Both the position numbers and the translations under genes were made by a program. A stretch of DNA of 64,000 nucleotides from Bog-159 sp035308525 (GTDB taxonomy: Bacteria; Acidobacteriota; Terriglobia; Bryobacterales; Bryobacteraceae), in NCBI GenBank assembly GCA_035308525.1, contig DATGGM010000171.1, positions 50,436 through 114,435 of the forward strand, in the 5' to 3' direction. This document shows, in pieces, positions 25,405 through 33,293 of the stretch. Position 1 is the first letter of the stretch. Each line of letters begins with the position of its first letter. The notes below the pieces were generated by a model. The model had not been told where the DNA came from, did no database searches, and worked only from the letters and a program-made list of their open reading frames with translations.

Positions 25405-26127
25405 ATGGACGCCGCGCAGTATCCCAAAGCACGGAAGCAGAATCCCCGGCTCGCGCCCGTTCTGCAAATTGGTGCGTTCAGGCTCGAAGGGCGATCTGCG
25501 GGCGTGGTGCTGTTGTCGATCCTGTTGTTGTTTCTCGGGTGGTTGATCTACAAGCGGCCGTGGATGAATAATTGGCCGCTATGGCTGTCGGGCGCCGGTT
25601 GGGTTGCGTTCAATATTTATTGGAGCGTTGCCGCGAGGAACTCCGCGCCGGCGAAGAAATCGGAGTCCCCAGAGTCGCGGCGGATACATCAGTACCTGCT
25701 CAGCGCGGCCCTCCTATTGCTGTTCATTCCCATTCCGGGGCTCCAGCAACGGTTCTTGCCCGCCACTCCAATCGTCGTCCTGGCCGGTCTTACGCTTCAG
25801 GCGGCTTGCGGGCTGCTGGGGGTATGGGCGCGCCGGCATCTGGGAGCCCAATGGAGCGGTCAGGTCGCCGTCAAGGTTGAGCCTCATCTGGTTCGTTCAG
25901 GCCCCTATCGGGTCTTGCGGCATCCCATCTACACCGCCTGGCTGGGAATGTATGCGGGTCCCGCCATTGTATCCGGCCAACTGCATGCCTTTCTCGCGGT
26001 GGCCCTCGTCGCGTTTGCATATGGGCGCAAGATCCTGATCGAAGAAGCGGCGCTGCACCAGGCCTTCGGTCAGACATATGCGTCCTATCGGCGTGACACA
26101 TGGGCTTTGATTCCATGGCTGTTCTGA
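25405..26127 (+). CDS. Isoprenylcysteine carboxyl methyltransferase (ICMT/PEMT)-family membrane methyltransferase
   Basis: The 240-residue integral membrane protein has about five hydrophobic segments. Its C-terminal signature is LVRSGPYRVLRHPIYTAWLG, followed by ILIEEAALHQAFGQTYASYR. These are the S-adenosylmethionine-binding RHPxY and EE motifs of the ICMT/phospholipid N-methyltransferase superfamily. Bacterial members methylate lipids, isoprenoids or small aromatic molecules; the substrate is not deducible. Composition is slightly less GC-rich than the flanks, and the gene adjoins remnant sequences, consistent with a recent insertion. It stands alone on the plus strand, convergent with the halogenase-like gene. 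Confidence 0.82.
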   Translation: MDAAQYPKARKQNPRLAPVLQIGAFRLEGRSAGVVLLSILLLFLGWLIYKRPWMNNWPLWLSGAGWVAFNIYWSVAARNSAPAKKSESPESRRIHQYLLSAALLLLFIPIPGLQQRFLPATPIVVLAGLTLQAACGLLGVWARRHLGAQWSGQVAVKVEPHLVRSGPYRVLRHPIYTAWLGMYAGPAIVSGQLHAFLAVALVAFAYGRKILIEEAALHQAFGQTYASYRRDTWALIPWLF

Positions 26128-26300
26128 AATCACCGATACGAGCCGCTTACGTGAGTCTGCTCCTGATGTATAAGCGCTCGCCTCCTCGCCCCCAATTGCC
26201 GCTCACTGCCTGGCGCTTTATTCTTGCGAGTCTCGCTTGATGTTATTGCGGTGCGGAGGTATGCCGCTCACTGGGTTCTTTCTGATTCCGCATCCGTTCG
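26128..26300. other. Intergenic gap without a recognisable gene
   Basis: This 173-bp gap between convergent genes contains two copies of gccgctcactg about 60 bp apart and no supportable coding frame or clear terminator. Confidence 0.4.
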
Positions 26301-27575
26301 TTAATCCAGCCGCACGGCTTCCAGCGCCTCTCCCGCGTTTAGCGGCTTGCCGTGCGGGAGCGGTTCGGGCACTGCCGCAAATTTGGCTACCGCGTCGAAC
26401 AGGGGTTTGAAATCGCGGGAAAGATTGCCCATCAGGCAATCCGTCAGGTCGCCCTTAAGGCTGGGGAACTCCGTGATGAACTCCCGGAAGCTGAACTCCT
26501 GATTGTAGAAGGCGTAGACCAGCTTGCGCATGGCCTCGATGCTCTGGCAAAACTGCGCGCCGTAATCCGCGAAGCGGGATGCGGAAACGTCGCCCGCGGT
26601 GATCGCGGCGTCCACGGCGTCGCCCGCGAGTTCGCCGCTGCGCAGCGCCAGCATCACGCCCGACGAGAAGACCGGGTCCAGAAAGCCGAACGCATCGCCC
26701 GCCAGCACCAGTCCGTCGGCGGAGCAGTGGCGCGAGCGGTAGGAGTATTCTCCGGTCACGCGATACGGTCCGAACTGCCGCCCGGGGGCCAGATGGTTTC
26801 TGATCCAGGCATTCTTCTCCACTTCGCGGTGAAAGATGGCGGCCGGTTCGTGCGTGTCCTGATACAGATACTCCTTTTCAGCCACAATTCCCACGCTCAT
26901 GACGTCATTGGCCAGCGGAATGTACCAGAACCAGCCCTTGCCCGGCAGATAGGCAACCGTGGTAGCGCCTTCGTCCATGCCGGGGTCGCGCAGCGCGCCT
27001 TTGTAGTAGGTCCATATCGCGATTTTATTCAGAACCTTATCGCGCACCTTCCACCCATTGCGAGTCACCGCGAACGCCTCCCGGCCCGTGGCATCGATGG
27101 TGACGGGAGCGCGGAATTCGCGCGTCTCTCCCTGTTTATCGACAGCCCTCACTCCGGTAATCGCGCCATCTTGCTGAATCAGTTCGCGCACCGTGATCTC
27201 TTCGATCACCTCCGCGCCTTTCTCCCGCGCATTGTCCAGCAGGAGTTGGTCGAACTCGCTGCGCAGCACCTGCCAGGTAGTGGAGGCTTCATGCGCGAGT
27301 TGCTGGGAAAAATAAAAAGGCACGGAAGCGCGTCCGCTCATGCCCACGAACTGCACGCTGTGCTTGCGGACGAAATGCGACGTCTTCATGCGGTCCAGCA
27401 CGCCGATGCGTTCCAGCGTGTAGTAGCCGTAGGGCAGCAGAGACTCTCCGATGTGATAGCGCGGAAACTTCTCCTTCTCCAGGACCACCACACGCCGGCC
27501 TTTGGCGGCGAGCACGGCAGCCGCCGTCGAACCGGCCGGGCCGCCTCCGATCACGATGACATCATGCGTTTGCAT
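26301..27575 (-). CDS. FAD-dependent oxidoreductase with flavin-halogenase motifs
   Basis: From the ATG at 27575 the product is 424 residues; a GTG at 27596 is possible. The N-terminus has the FAD-binding motif VIVIGGGPAGSTAA, then PRYHIGESLLP, which is shared with PltA-type halogenases and related hydroxylases. Two motifs associated with flavin-dependent halogenases are present: WxWxIP as GWFWYIPL (W215, W217) and FxxPxxSxG as FLDPVFSSG (F298-G306). Between them lies the late FAD motif LVLAGDAFGF. No flavin reductase gene is adjacent. It is 45 bp downstream of an aromatic-acid-type MFS transporter on the same strand, so they probably form an operon. Halogenation, hydroxylation or reduction of an aromatic substrate is plausible. 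Confidence 0.8.
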   Translation of the reverse strand: MQTHDVIVIGGGPAGSTAAAVLAAKGRRVVVLEKEKFPRYHIGESLLPYGYYTLERIGVLDRMKTSHFVRKHSVQFVGMSGRASVPFYFSQQLAHEASTTWQVLRSEFDQLLLDNAREKGAEVIEEITVRELIQQDGAITGVRAVDKQGETREFRAPVTIDATGREAFAVTRNGWKVRDKVLNKIAIWTYYKGALRDPGMDEGATTVAYLPGKGWFWYIPLANDVMSVGIVAEKEYLYQDTHEPAAIFHREVEKNAWIRNHLAPGRQFGPYRVTGEYSYRSRHCSADGLVLAGDAFGFLDPVFSSGVMLALRSGELAGDAVDAAITAGDVSASRFADYGAQFCQSIEAMRKLVYAFYNQEFSFREFITEFPSLKGDLTDCLMGNLSRDFKPLFDAVAKFAAVPEPLPHGKPLNAGEALEAVRLD

Positions 27576-27620
27576 ATTTCCAACAGGAACCCTCACTTCA
27601 GCACCAGCCTCGTTCGGATG

Positions 27621-29063
27621 TTACCTTGGCGCTGCGTCATCGAGCGGCAGGCTCATCGACGCCGCGGCGACATCCGTTTCCAGTCTACCAATCGCCGGGT
27701 AATGGCTGCGCACCCAGGCCAGTCCGGCGAAAGCGCACACCATCGCGATCGCCAGCACAGACCAGTAAGTCTTGGCTCCGGACTGAATGACCCACGCGCC
27801 AAACAGCGAACTCAGCAGGCCTCCAAATCGACCGAGGGTTGCCGCGTACGCCACGCCCGTAGCTCGGATGCTGGTGGGATACACGTGCGCCGCCAGCGCG
27901 TACATGGAGGTCTGCACGGCGTTGGCCAGCAAACCGTTGATCCCCAGGCAGGCGATCAGCAGGACGTGATCGCCGTGCGCCTGGATCGGCACCACCAGCA
28001 GCGCCAGCGCGCTCCCCGCACAAGCCAGCGCGCCGGAGAGCAGTGGCCCGCGCGACCCCAGCACGGTCACCAGCGCGGCCCACAGCAATACGCCCAGCAC
28101 GCCGCCGAAATTGTAGACGGCCAACCCGGTGCTGGCTGTGGCGACATTCAGGCCCTGCGCCGTCAGCATCGCCGGCAGCCACCCGAAGATCAGGTAAACG
28201 GATCCGAGGCTGCAGAAAAAAGCAATCCAGAGGCCCGTGGTATCGCGGGCCAGTCCGGAACCGAATAACGTCCGCACCGAAGCGTGGTCCGCGCCACCGT
28301 GTTCGGCGCGATCTTCAAACGAAGCCCCCGCCGGTACCGCGTGCCCCATCCTGCCCAGCAGCACCACGAGCCGCGGCCACATCGCGGACCTGCGCGCCAG
28401 GAATCGCGGCGATTCCGGCAGAAGCGCCATCAGGACCAGCGCCAACAGGAGCGGCAAAACGCCGCCGATCGAATACAACCCGCGCCACCCGAATCGCGGC
28501 AGCACCCAGGCGGCCAGCAGACCGCCCAGCATTCCGCCCAGCGGGAAGCAAACCAGCGTGAGCTTTACCGCCATCGCGCGCCGGCGCAGTGGAGCAAACT
28601 CCGCCGTCAGCGCGCTGGCGTTCGGCAGGGCCCCGCCGGTGCCCATACCGGTTACGAAACGCAATATCGTGAGTCCGGCTAACCCGTGGACCATCGCCGT
28701 GCCGATGGTCGCCAGGCCGAAAGTCACCACGCAACCGATCAGCGCCAGCCGCCGGCCGAAGCGATCGCCGCAGTATCCCGCCAGCGGCCCGCCCACCGCC
28801 ATCCCCGCCAGTCCGACCGCCAGCACCGGACCGAAATCGCCGCGGGCTACGTGCCATTCCCGGATCAGTGACGGGATCGCAAAGCCGAGAATCTGAATGT
28901 CGAAACCATCGAAGATGACCGCCAGCGCGGCCAGCAGGGTCAGTAGTTTCTGGTAGGTCGCCCAGCTGCTATGATCCAGCAGCGCCGCCACATCGAAGGT
29001 CTGGCTGGTTTGTTTCCCGGCTTCAGTGGGTTTTTTAGAATCCCCCGCAGGGGTTGCGGACAT
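27621..29063 (-). CDS. MFS transporter, aromatic acid:H+ symporter (AAHS/PcaK) type
   Basis: The 480-residue product has 12 predicted membrane helices. The diagnostic first-helix motif is VIFDGFDIQILGFAIPSLI; DGxD in helix 1 is the hallmark of the AAHS group, which imports benzoate, hydroxybenzoate or protocatechuate with protons. The loop 2-3 motif GYCGDRFGRR and loop 8-9 motif are also present. The N-terminus is cytoplasmic and Ser/Thr-rich. It is the first gene of an operon with the halogenase-like flavoprotein and is divergent from the EmrB-like exporter. A TACAAT hexamer lies 6 nt before the ATG. Confidence 0.85.
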   Translation of the reverse strand: MSATPAGDSKKPTEAGKQTSQTFDVAALLDHSSWATYQKLLTLLAALAVIFDGFDIQILGFAIPSLIREWHVARGDFGPVLAVGLAGMAVGGPLAGYCGDRFGRRLALIGCVVTFGLATIGTAMVHGLAGLTILRFVTGMGTGGALPNASALTAEFAPLRRRAMAVKLTLVCFPLGGMLGGLLAAWVLPRFGWRGLYSIGGVLPLLLALVLMALLPESPRFLARRSAMWPRLVVLLGRMGHAVPAGASFEDRAEHGGADHASVRTLFGSGLARDTTGLWIAFFCSLGSVYLIFGWLPAMLTAQGLNVATASTGLAVYNFGGVLGVLLWAALVTVLGSRGPLLSGALACAGSALALLVVPIQAHGDHVLLIACLGINGLLANAVQTSMYALAAHVYPTSIRATGVAYAATLGRFGGLLSSLFGAWVIQSGAKTYWSVLAIAMVCAFAGLAWVRSHYPAIGRLETDVAAASMSLPLDDAAPR

Positions 29064-29069
29064 TAGGGC

Positions 29070-29075
29070 ATTGTA
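29070..29075 (-). promoter_or_regulatory. -10-like hexamer, AAHS transporter gene
   Basis: TACAAT lies 6 nt upstream of the ATG at 29063 and has no Shine-Dalgarno sequence between, as expected for a leaderless message. Confidence 0.45.
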
Positions 29076-29100
29076 TCGAAATCAGTTCAAATCCGCACTG

Positions 29101-29143
29101 ACCTGGCGTACTCCGCGATCGGGCGGGTGATCGGTCGCCAGGT
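29101..29143. promoter_or_regulatory. Dyad / hairpin between divergent MFS transporter genes
   Basis: The arms acctggcg (29101-29108) and cgccaggt (29136-29143) enclose an inner cgatc/gatcg stem with an 8-nt loop. The element lies about 26 bp upstream of the AAHS -10 hexamer and about 150 bp before the exporter. It is well placed to be an operator shared by both operons, or an RNA hairpin. Confidence 0.4.
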
Positions 29144-29291
29144 GTAGAATATCCTAATCTGACGTCCGGCGGCGACCTCGGCGCAAAGGGGCACGCATTC
29201 CCGCGCCGCCATTTGAAGGAAAGAACTCGCTGGATTTGGGCGGCGCGGGGCGCCCCGTTTTGCGCGAGTTATTGGAGAGGCGATTTCCAAA

Positions 29292-30728
29292 TTGGCCACT
29301 TCTAGCGCGGCTGCGGCTTCCACGGAAAGTGCCGACCCGGGGCGTTGGCGTACCTTGGCCGTGGTCCTGTCGGCCGCATTTCTGGTCACCCTCGACTTTT
29401 TTGTCGTGAATGTCTCGATCCCGTCGATCCGGGCGAGCCTGCACGCCTCCTTTGCCGACCTGCAACTCGTCATCGCCAGCTACGGGCTAACCTATTGCGT
29501 TCTGTTGATCTCCGGCGGCCGGCTGGGCGATATTTACGGCCGTAAGCGCATGTTCCAGTGCGGAGTCATCGGGTTTACCTCGGCATCGGTCCTGTGTGGC
29601 ATGGCGCCCAGTCCGGTGTTCCTCATTGCCAGCCGCGCCCTGCAAGGAAGCATGGCCGCCATGCTGTTTCCGCAAGTGCTCTCGTTAATCCAAGTCACAT
29701 TCCCCGTACATGAACGTGCCAGGGCCTTCGGCTTTTTCGGCATGGTGGTAGGCACCGCATCCTTCTCCGGTAATGTGCTGGGCGGCTTGCTGGTGAGCGC
29801 CAACGTCTTCGGATTGGGCTGGCGGCCGATATTCCTGATCAACCTGCCGATCGGCGTGATCGCGGTGCTGGCGGCCGGGCGAACGGTGCGGGAATCGCGC
29901 TCGCCGAAGGCGCGCCGCCTGGACCTGGGGGGTGTGGCGTTGATGACGGCGTCCCTATCCCTGCTGCTCTATCCGCTCGTAAAAGGGCGCGAAGCCGGAT
30001 GGCCCGCCTGGACGTATGCATGCGCGGCGGCATCCGTGCTGCTCATGACTCTGTTTGTGCGCTATGAACAAGGCGTCACCGCGCGTGGCGGCTCGCCCCT
30101 GGTGGAGCTGTCGCTTTTCCACGACCGTGCCTTCGTAATCGGCCTCTTCAGCGCTGTGTGTTTCTTCAGCACCACGGCGTCCTTTTTTTTGATCTCCACG
30201 ATCTTCCTGCAGAACGGCCTCGGCTATAGCGCGCGCGACGCGGGGCTGACCTTCGGTTCTTTTGCGATCGCCTTTCTGTGCAGCTCCCTGGTTTCTGTCC
30301 GCGTGCAGCCGAAGCTCGGCAGCCGGATCATCAACGCCGGCGCTGCGCTCATGATATGCGGGCTGGTCACCTTGCTGTGGGTGGCGCGCTCGCGGGGCGC
30401 CGCACTGACCGGCCTGGAACTTGCGCCGGCCCTGATGATCTACGGCACGGGGCAAGGCTTCGTGATGCCTACCCTGGTCAGCACAATCCTGATCAATATT
30501 AAGGGCGGCGACGCCGGATCGGCGTCGGGTGTGTTAACCACCGTGCAGCAGTGCTCCTTCGCCATGGGAGTGGCCGCCATCGGCACCATCTTCTTTAGCG
30601 TCCTGGGCGGCCGGACCGGCGCCCATGTGTTTGTCCATGCGCTTTCCAGAGCCTTTTCGGTGAATATCTGCCTGCTCGGCGCGACGTTCCTGCTGATCCT
30701 GCGAATCCCCCGCAACCCGGTCCGATAG
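29292..30728 (+). CDS. MFS multidrug exporter, DHA2 (EmrB/QacA) type
   Basis: The 478-residue product has about 14 predicted membrane helices. The first helix carries FLVTLDFFVVNVSIPSI, the LDxxVVNVALP-like signature of 14-helix drug:H+ antiporters. Loop 2-3 has GGRLGDIYGRKR and helix 5 has the antiporter motif region GNVLGGLL. The start is TTG at 29292 with GGAGAGG about 11 nt upstream. The arylsulfotransferase follows after 20 bp, then a hydrolase and a sulfotransferase in the same direction. Export of the modified product of that operon is a reasonable inference. Confidence 0.88.
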   Translation: MATSSAAAASTESADPGRWRTLAVVLSAAFLVTLDFFVVNVSIPSIRASLHASFADLQLVIASYGLTYCVLLISGGRLGDIYGRKRMFQCGVIGFTSASVLCGMAPSPVFLIASRALQGSMAAMLFPQVLSLIQVTFPVHERARAFGFFGMVVGTASFSGNVLGGLLVSANVFGLGWRPIFLINLPIGVIAVLAAGRTVRESRSPKARRLDLGGVALMTASLSLLLYPLVKGREAGWPAWTYACAAASVLLMTLFVRYEQGVTARGGSPLVELSLFHDRAFVIGLFSAVCFFSTTASFFLISTIFLQNGLGYSARDAGLTFGSFAIAFLCSSLVSVRVQPKLGSRIINAGAALMICGLVTLLWVARSRGAALTGLELAPALMIYGTGQGFVMPTLVSTILINIKGGDAGSASGVLTTVQQCSFAMGVAAIGTIFFSVLGGRTGAHVFVHALSRAFSVNICLLGATFLLILRIPRNPVR

Positions 30729-30748
30729 ACCGGGCCGCGCGCCCCGGA

Positions 30749-32605
30749 ATGTGCCATAATACACGGATTGTGCGTCAATTAATCTGTATCCTCGCCCTCG
30801 GTTGCGCCGCGTTCGCGGCGGAGCCGGAGCCACTCAAAGTCACTCTCCTCTCGAATCTCCCTTCGCCTCAGCCGGTCGGCACCGCGATCAGCCTGGTGCC
30901 GCGCCTAAAGAATTCGACCCGCGCCACCTATGTGGCCCAGTACAGCGTGAGCGTGGACGGCGGCGCATTCCACATGATTCGGGATTTCAGCCAGGATATG
31001 ATCTTCACTTGGGCGCCGGAGCTTTACGACCACCAGGCGCGGGTGCGCGTCACCGTGCGGGATAACGACACCATGAAGACGGCTGCCGCGGAATTGCCTT
31101 TCCAGATGGTGTCCCGCGTCAAAGACGGAAAACCGGTGGTCACCCCTACGTCGCATCCCCTGGTAGCTCTTTTCAGCGCGCCGCCCTGCCCCGCCGGGAA
31201 CCAGTTCCGCGTGGAGTTTCGCAGGGCGGGAGATTCGTTTTCAAGCCACACCTCCGCTCAACCCTGCCGCGCCGGCCGCGGCAGCAATGTCTATGTAGCC
31301 GGAATGCGCGCCGATACCGATTATCAGATGCGCGCCGAGACTGCCGGCGGAGCCGCCGGATCGAGCGCCTGGCTGGATTTCCATACCGGCATCCTGGACG
31401 TCAATTCCCCGCCGGTAACCATCCCCACGCCGCGCGCCGGCGGCGCTCGCAGCATCGACCAGGTGCTGGTGAGCAGCGTCCTCAACGAGCCATTTCACCC
31501 GCAGGCTACCGACCTGGAAGGCAATGTGGTCTGGACCCTCTCTTCGGGCGAATTCTTCCTGACCCGTGTCCTCCCTGGCGGCCGGTTTTTGGTGTTGGCG
31601 GATGCGGCCAATTCGCAAAACGACATCAAGCGCTGGCAGGCAGTCCGGGAGCTGGATCTGCTGGGCCGTACCGTCCGCGAAACGAATGCCAGCCGCGTGG
31701 CCGAACAGTTGGCGAGCCGCGGCATCCGCTCCAAGTGCATGAAGGACGGCGAGCAGTGCGTTTGTGGATTTCACCATGAGGCCATCCGCTTGCCGAACGA
31801 TCATACGCTGGTCATCGCCGGGCTGGAACGCATGTTTCCGGATGGCGCCCAAGGATCCAAGGACCCGGTAGATGTGATGGGAGATCTGGTAATCGATCTG
31901 GACCCGGACTTTCAGGTTGCCTGGGTCTGGAACTCTTTCGACCACATGGATGTGAACCGCAAGTCTCTGGGCGACGAGAAGTGCAAGCTGGGCCCCGGCA
32001 CCGATGGCTGTGCCTCGGTCTTCCTGGCCGCTACGGCCAACGGCTGGCTGCACAGCAATGCCTTGAATTACATTCCGGGCAGCGGCGATTTTCTGATCTC
32101 GGTCCCGGAACAGGACTGGGTGGTGAAGGTCGACTACAAGGACGGCAAGGGTACCGGGAAGGTGCTCTGGCGGCTGGGAGTGGATGGAGACTTCAAAACA
32201 AAGTCGGACGACCCATACCCGTGGTTCTCTTATCAGCATGACGTGGGATTCGATCCCCCTGGATCGAATCGGCTGATCGTCTTCGACGACGGGGACCGCC
32301 GGAAAAAGAAGGATCCGAAGGCCAACAACCGGGGCCAGGTGTGGGAACTGGATGAGCAGTCCATGACCGCCACCCTGGTACTGAACGCCGATTTAGGGGT
32401 GTATTCTCCGGCCGTCGGCTCTGCGCAATCGCTCTCCGGCGGCGGGTATAGTTTTCACTCCGGCTTCCTCAATCCGCCGGTTGTTTCCACCCGCGAGACC
32501 GAGGTCGGAGCTGACGGCAAGATCGTCTACGCGCAGCAGTTTGAGGGCGCTATGGTGTATCGCAGTTTCCGCGTGCCGGATCTCTACACCGCTCCACGTA
32601 AGTAA
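30749..32605 (+). CDS. Arylsulfate sulfotransferase (ASST)-family protein
   Basis: ASST enzymes move a sulfuryl group directly from one phenolic sulfate to another phenol, without PAPS, through a histidine intermediate. The 618-residue product has a signal peptide (LICILALGCAAFAAEP), an N-terminal beta-sandwich region (to about 230) and a six-bladed propeller. The conserved histidines sit in CGFHHEAIRLPND, ATANGWLHSNALNYIPGS and WFSYQHDVGFD; the last is the position of the sulfo-histidine in E. coli ASST. An ATG at 30749 is given; the GTG at 30770, 9 nt after a CATAAT hexamer, gives a more canonical signal peptide and is a serious alternative. It acts outside the cytoplasm. Confidence 0.88.
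   Translation: MCHNTRIVRQLICILALGCAAFAAEPEPLKVTLLSNLPSPQPVGTAISLVPRLKNSTRATYVAQYSVSVDGGAFHMIRDFSQDMIFTWAPELYDHQARVRVTVRDNDTMKTAAAELPFQMVSRVKDGKPVVTPTSHPLVALFSAPPCPAGNQFRVEFRRAGDSFSSHTSAQPCRAGRGSNVYVAGMRADTDYQMRAETAGGAAGSSAWLDFHTGILDVNSPPVTIPTPRAGGARSIDQVLVSSVLNEPFHPQATDLEGNVVWTLSSGEFFLTRVLPGGRFLVLADAANSQNDIKRWQAVRELDLLGRTVRETNASRVAEQLASRGIRSKCMKDGEQCVCGFHHEAIRLPNDHTLVIAGLERMFPDGAQGSKDPVDVMGDLVIDLDPDFQVAWVWNSFDHMDVNRKSLGDEKCKLGPGTDGCASVFLAATANGWLHSNALNYIPGSGDFLISVPEQDWVVKVDYKDGKGTGKVLWRLGVDGDFKTKSDDPYPWFSYQHDVGFDPPGSNRLIVFDDGDRRKKKDPKANNRGQVWELDEQSMTATLVLNADLGVYSPAVGSAQSLSGGGYSFHSGFLNPPVVSTRETEVGADGKIVYAQQFEGAMVYRSFRVPDLYTAPRK
30755..30760 (+). promoter_or_regulatory. -10-like hexamer within the ASST 5' end
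   Basis: CATAAT lies 9 nt before the alternative GTG start at 30770. If used, the ASST-hydrolase-sulfotransferase genes have their own promoter and the upstream ATG is not the start. Confidence 0.3.
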
Positions 32606-32618
32606 GGTGCGCGCGGCG

Positions 32619-33293
32619 ATGCGTAAGTTTGCCATTGCGTGTCTCATGATGACCGGACTCACCGCCGCGCCGAGAGAGGTTTCGTTTCCTACCGCGGACG
32701 GTGGAATGATCTGGGCCGATCTGTACGGCGCCGGAAACCGTGGCGTGGTGCTGGCCCACGGCGCCAGGTTCGACAAAGCCAGTTGGGGGCCCCAGGCTGA
32801 GGTCCTGGCCAAGGCCGGATTCCGCGTGCTCGCCATCGATTTCCGCGGCTATGGACGGTCACGCGGCGGAGACAAAGCCGCGCCCGGCGGCGGTGAGAAG
32901 TATCAGGACGTGCTGGCGGCGGTGCGCTACTTGCGGGAAAACGGCGCCACCCGGGTCAGCGTGATCGGCGCCAGCATGGGAGGCGGCGCCTCGGGCAACG
33001 CGGCGATTCACGCGCGCCCCGGCGAAATCGATCGCCTCATACTGCTGGCGAACGTGCCGGTGGACGAGCCCGAGCGGCTGGCCGTCCCGAAGCTGTTCGC
33101 CGTCGGCAAAGGCGATGGGCTCGCGGCCAGGGTTAGAGAGCAATTCGAAAAAGCGCCGGAGCCTAAAGAGCTGATGATCCTGGAGGGCTCGGCCCACGCG
33201 CAGTTCCTCTTCCAGACCGATCAAGGGGAGCGCCTGATGAAGAAGATTTTGGAGTTTTTGTCGGAGACCAAAACAGAGGCGGAAAAGAAATGA
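32619..33293 (+). CDS. Alpha/beta hydrolase, exported
   Basis: The start at 32619 (224 residues) lies 13 nt after the ASST stop and yields a short signal-like N-terminus (KFAIACLMMTGLTAAPR); an in-frame ATG at 32481 overlaps the ASST gene and was rejected. The domain has HGARF after the second strand, RVLAIDFRGYGRSRG and the nucleophile motif VIGASMGGGAS (Ser). The catalytic His is near the end in LEGSAHAQFLF, with the acid in AVGKGDGLAA. The triad is plausible. The sulfotransferase ATG overlaps its stop by four bases, so the two are coupled. A sulfatase-independent ester cleavage or acyl removal step is possible; the substrate is unknown. Confidence 0.82.
   Translation: MRKFAIACLMMTGLTAAPREVSFPTADGGMIWADLYGAGNRGVVLAHGARFDKASWGPQAEVLAKAGFRVLAIDFRGYGRSRGGDKAAPGGGEKYQDVLAAVRYLRENGATRVSVIGASMGGGASGNAAIHARPGEIDRLILLANVPVDEPERLAVPKLFAVGKGDGLAARVREQFEKAPEPKELMILEGSAHAQFLFQTDQGERLMKKILEFLSETKTEAEKK

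Noticed and set aside
25125..25427. Separate small gene upstream of the radical-SAM fragment
   Set aside because: The 100-residue frame has no start signal, domain or conserved-looking pattern and overlaps the remnants in another frame.
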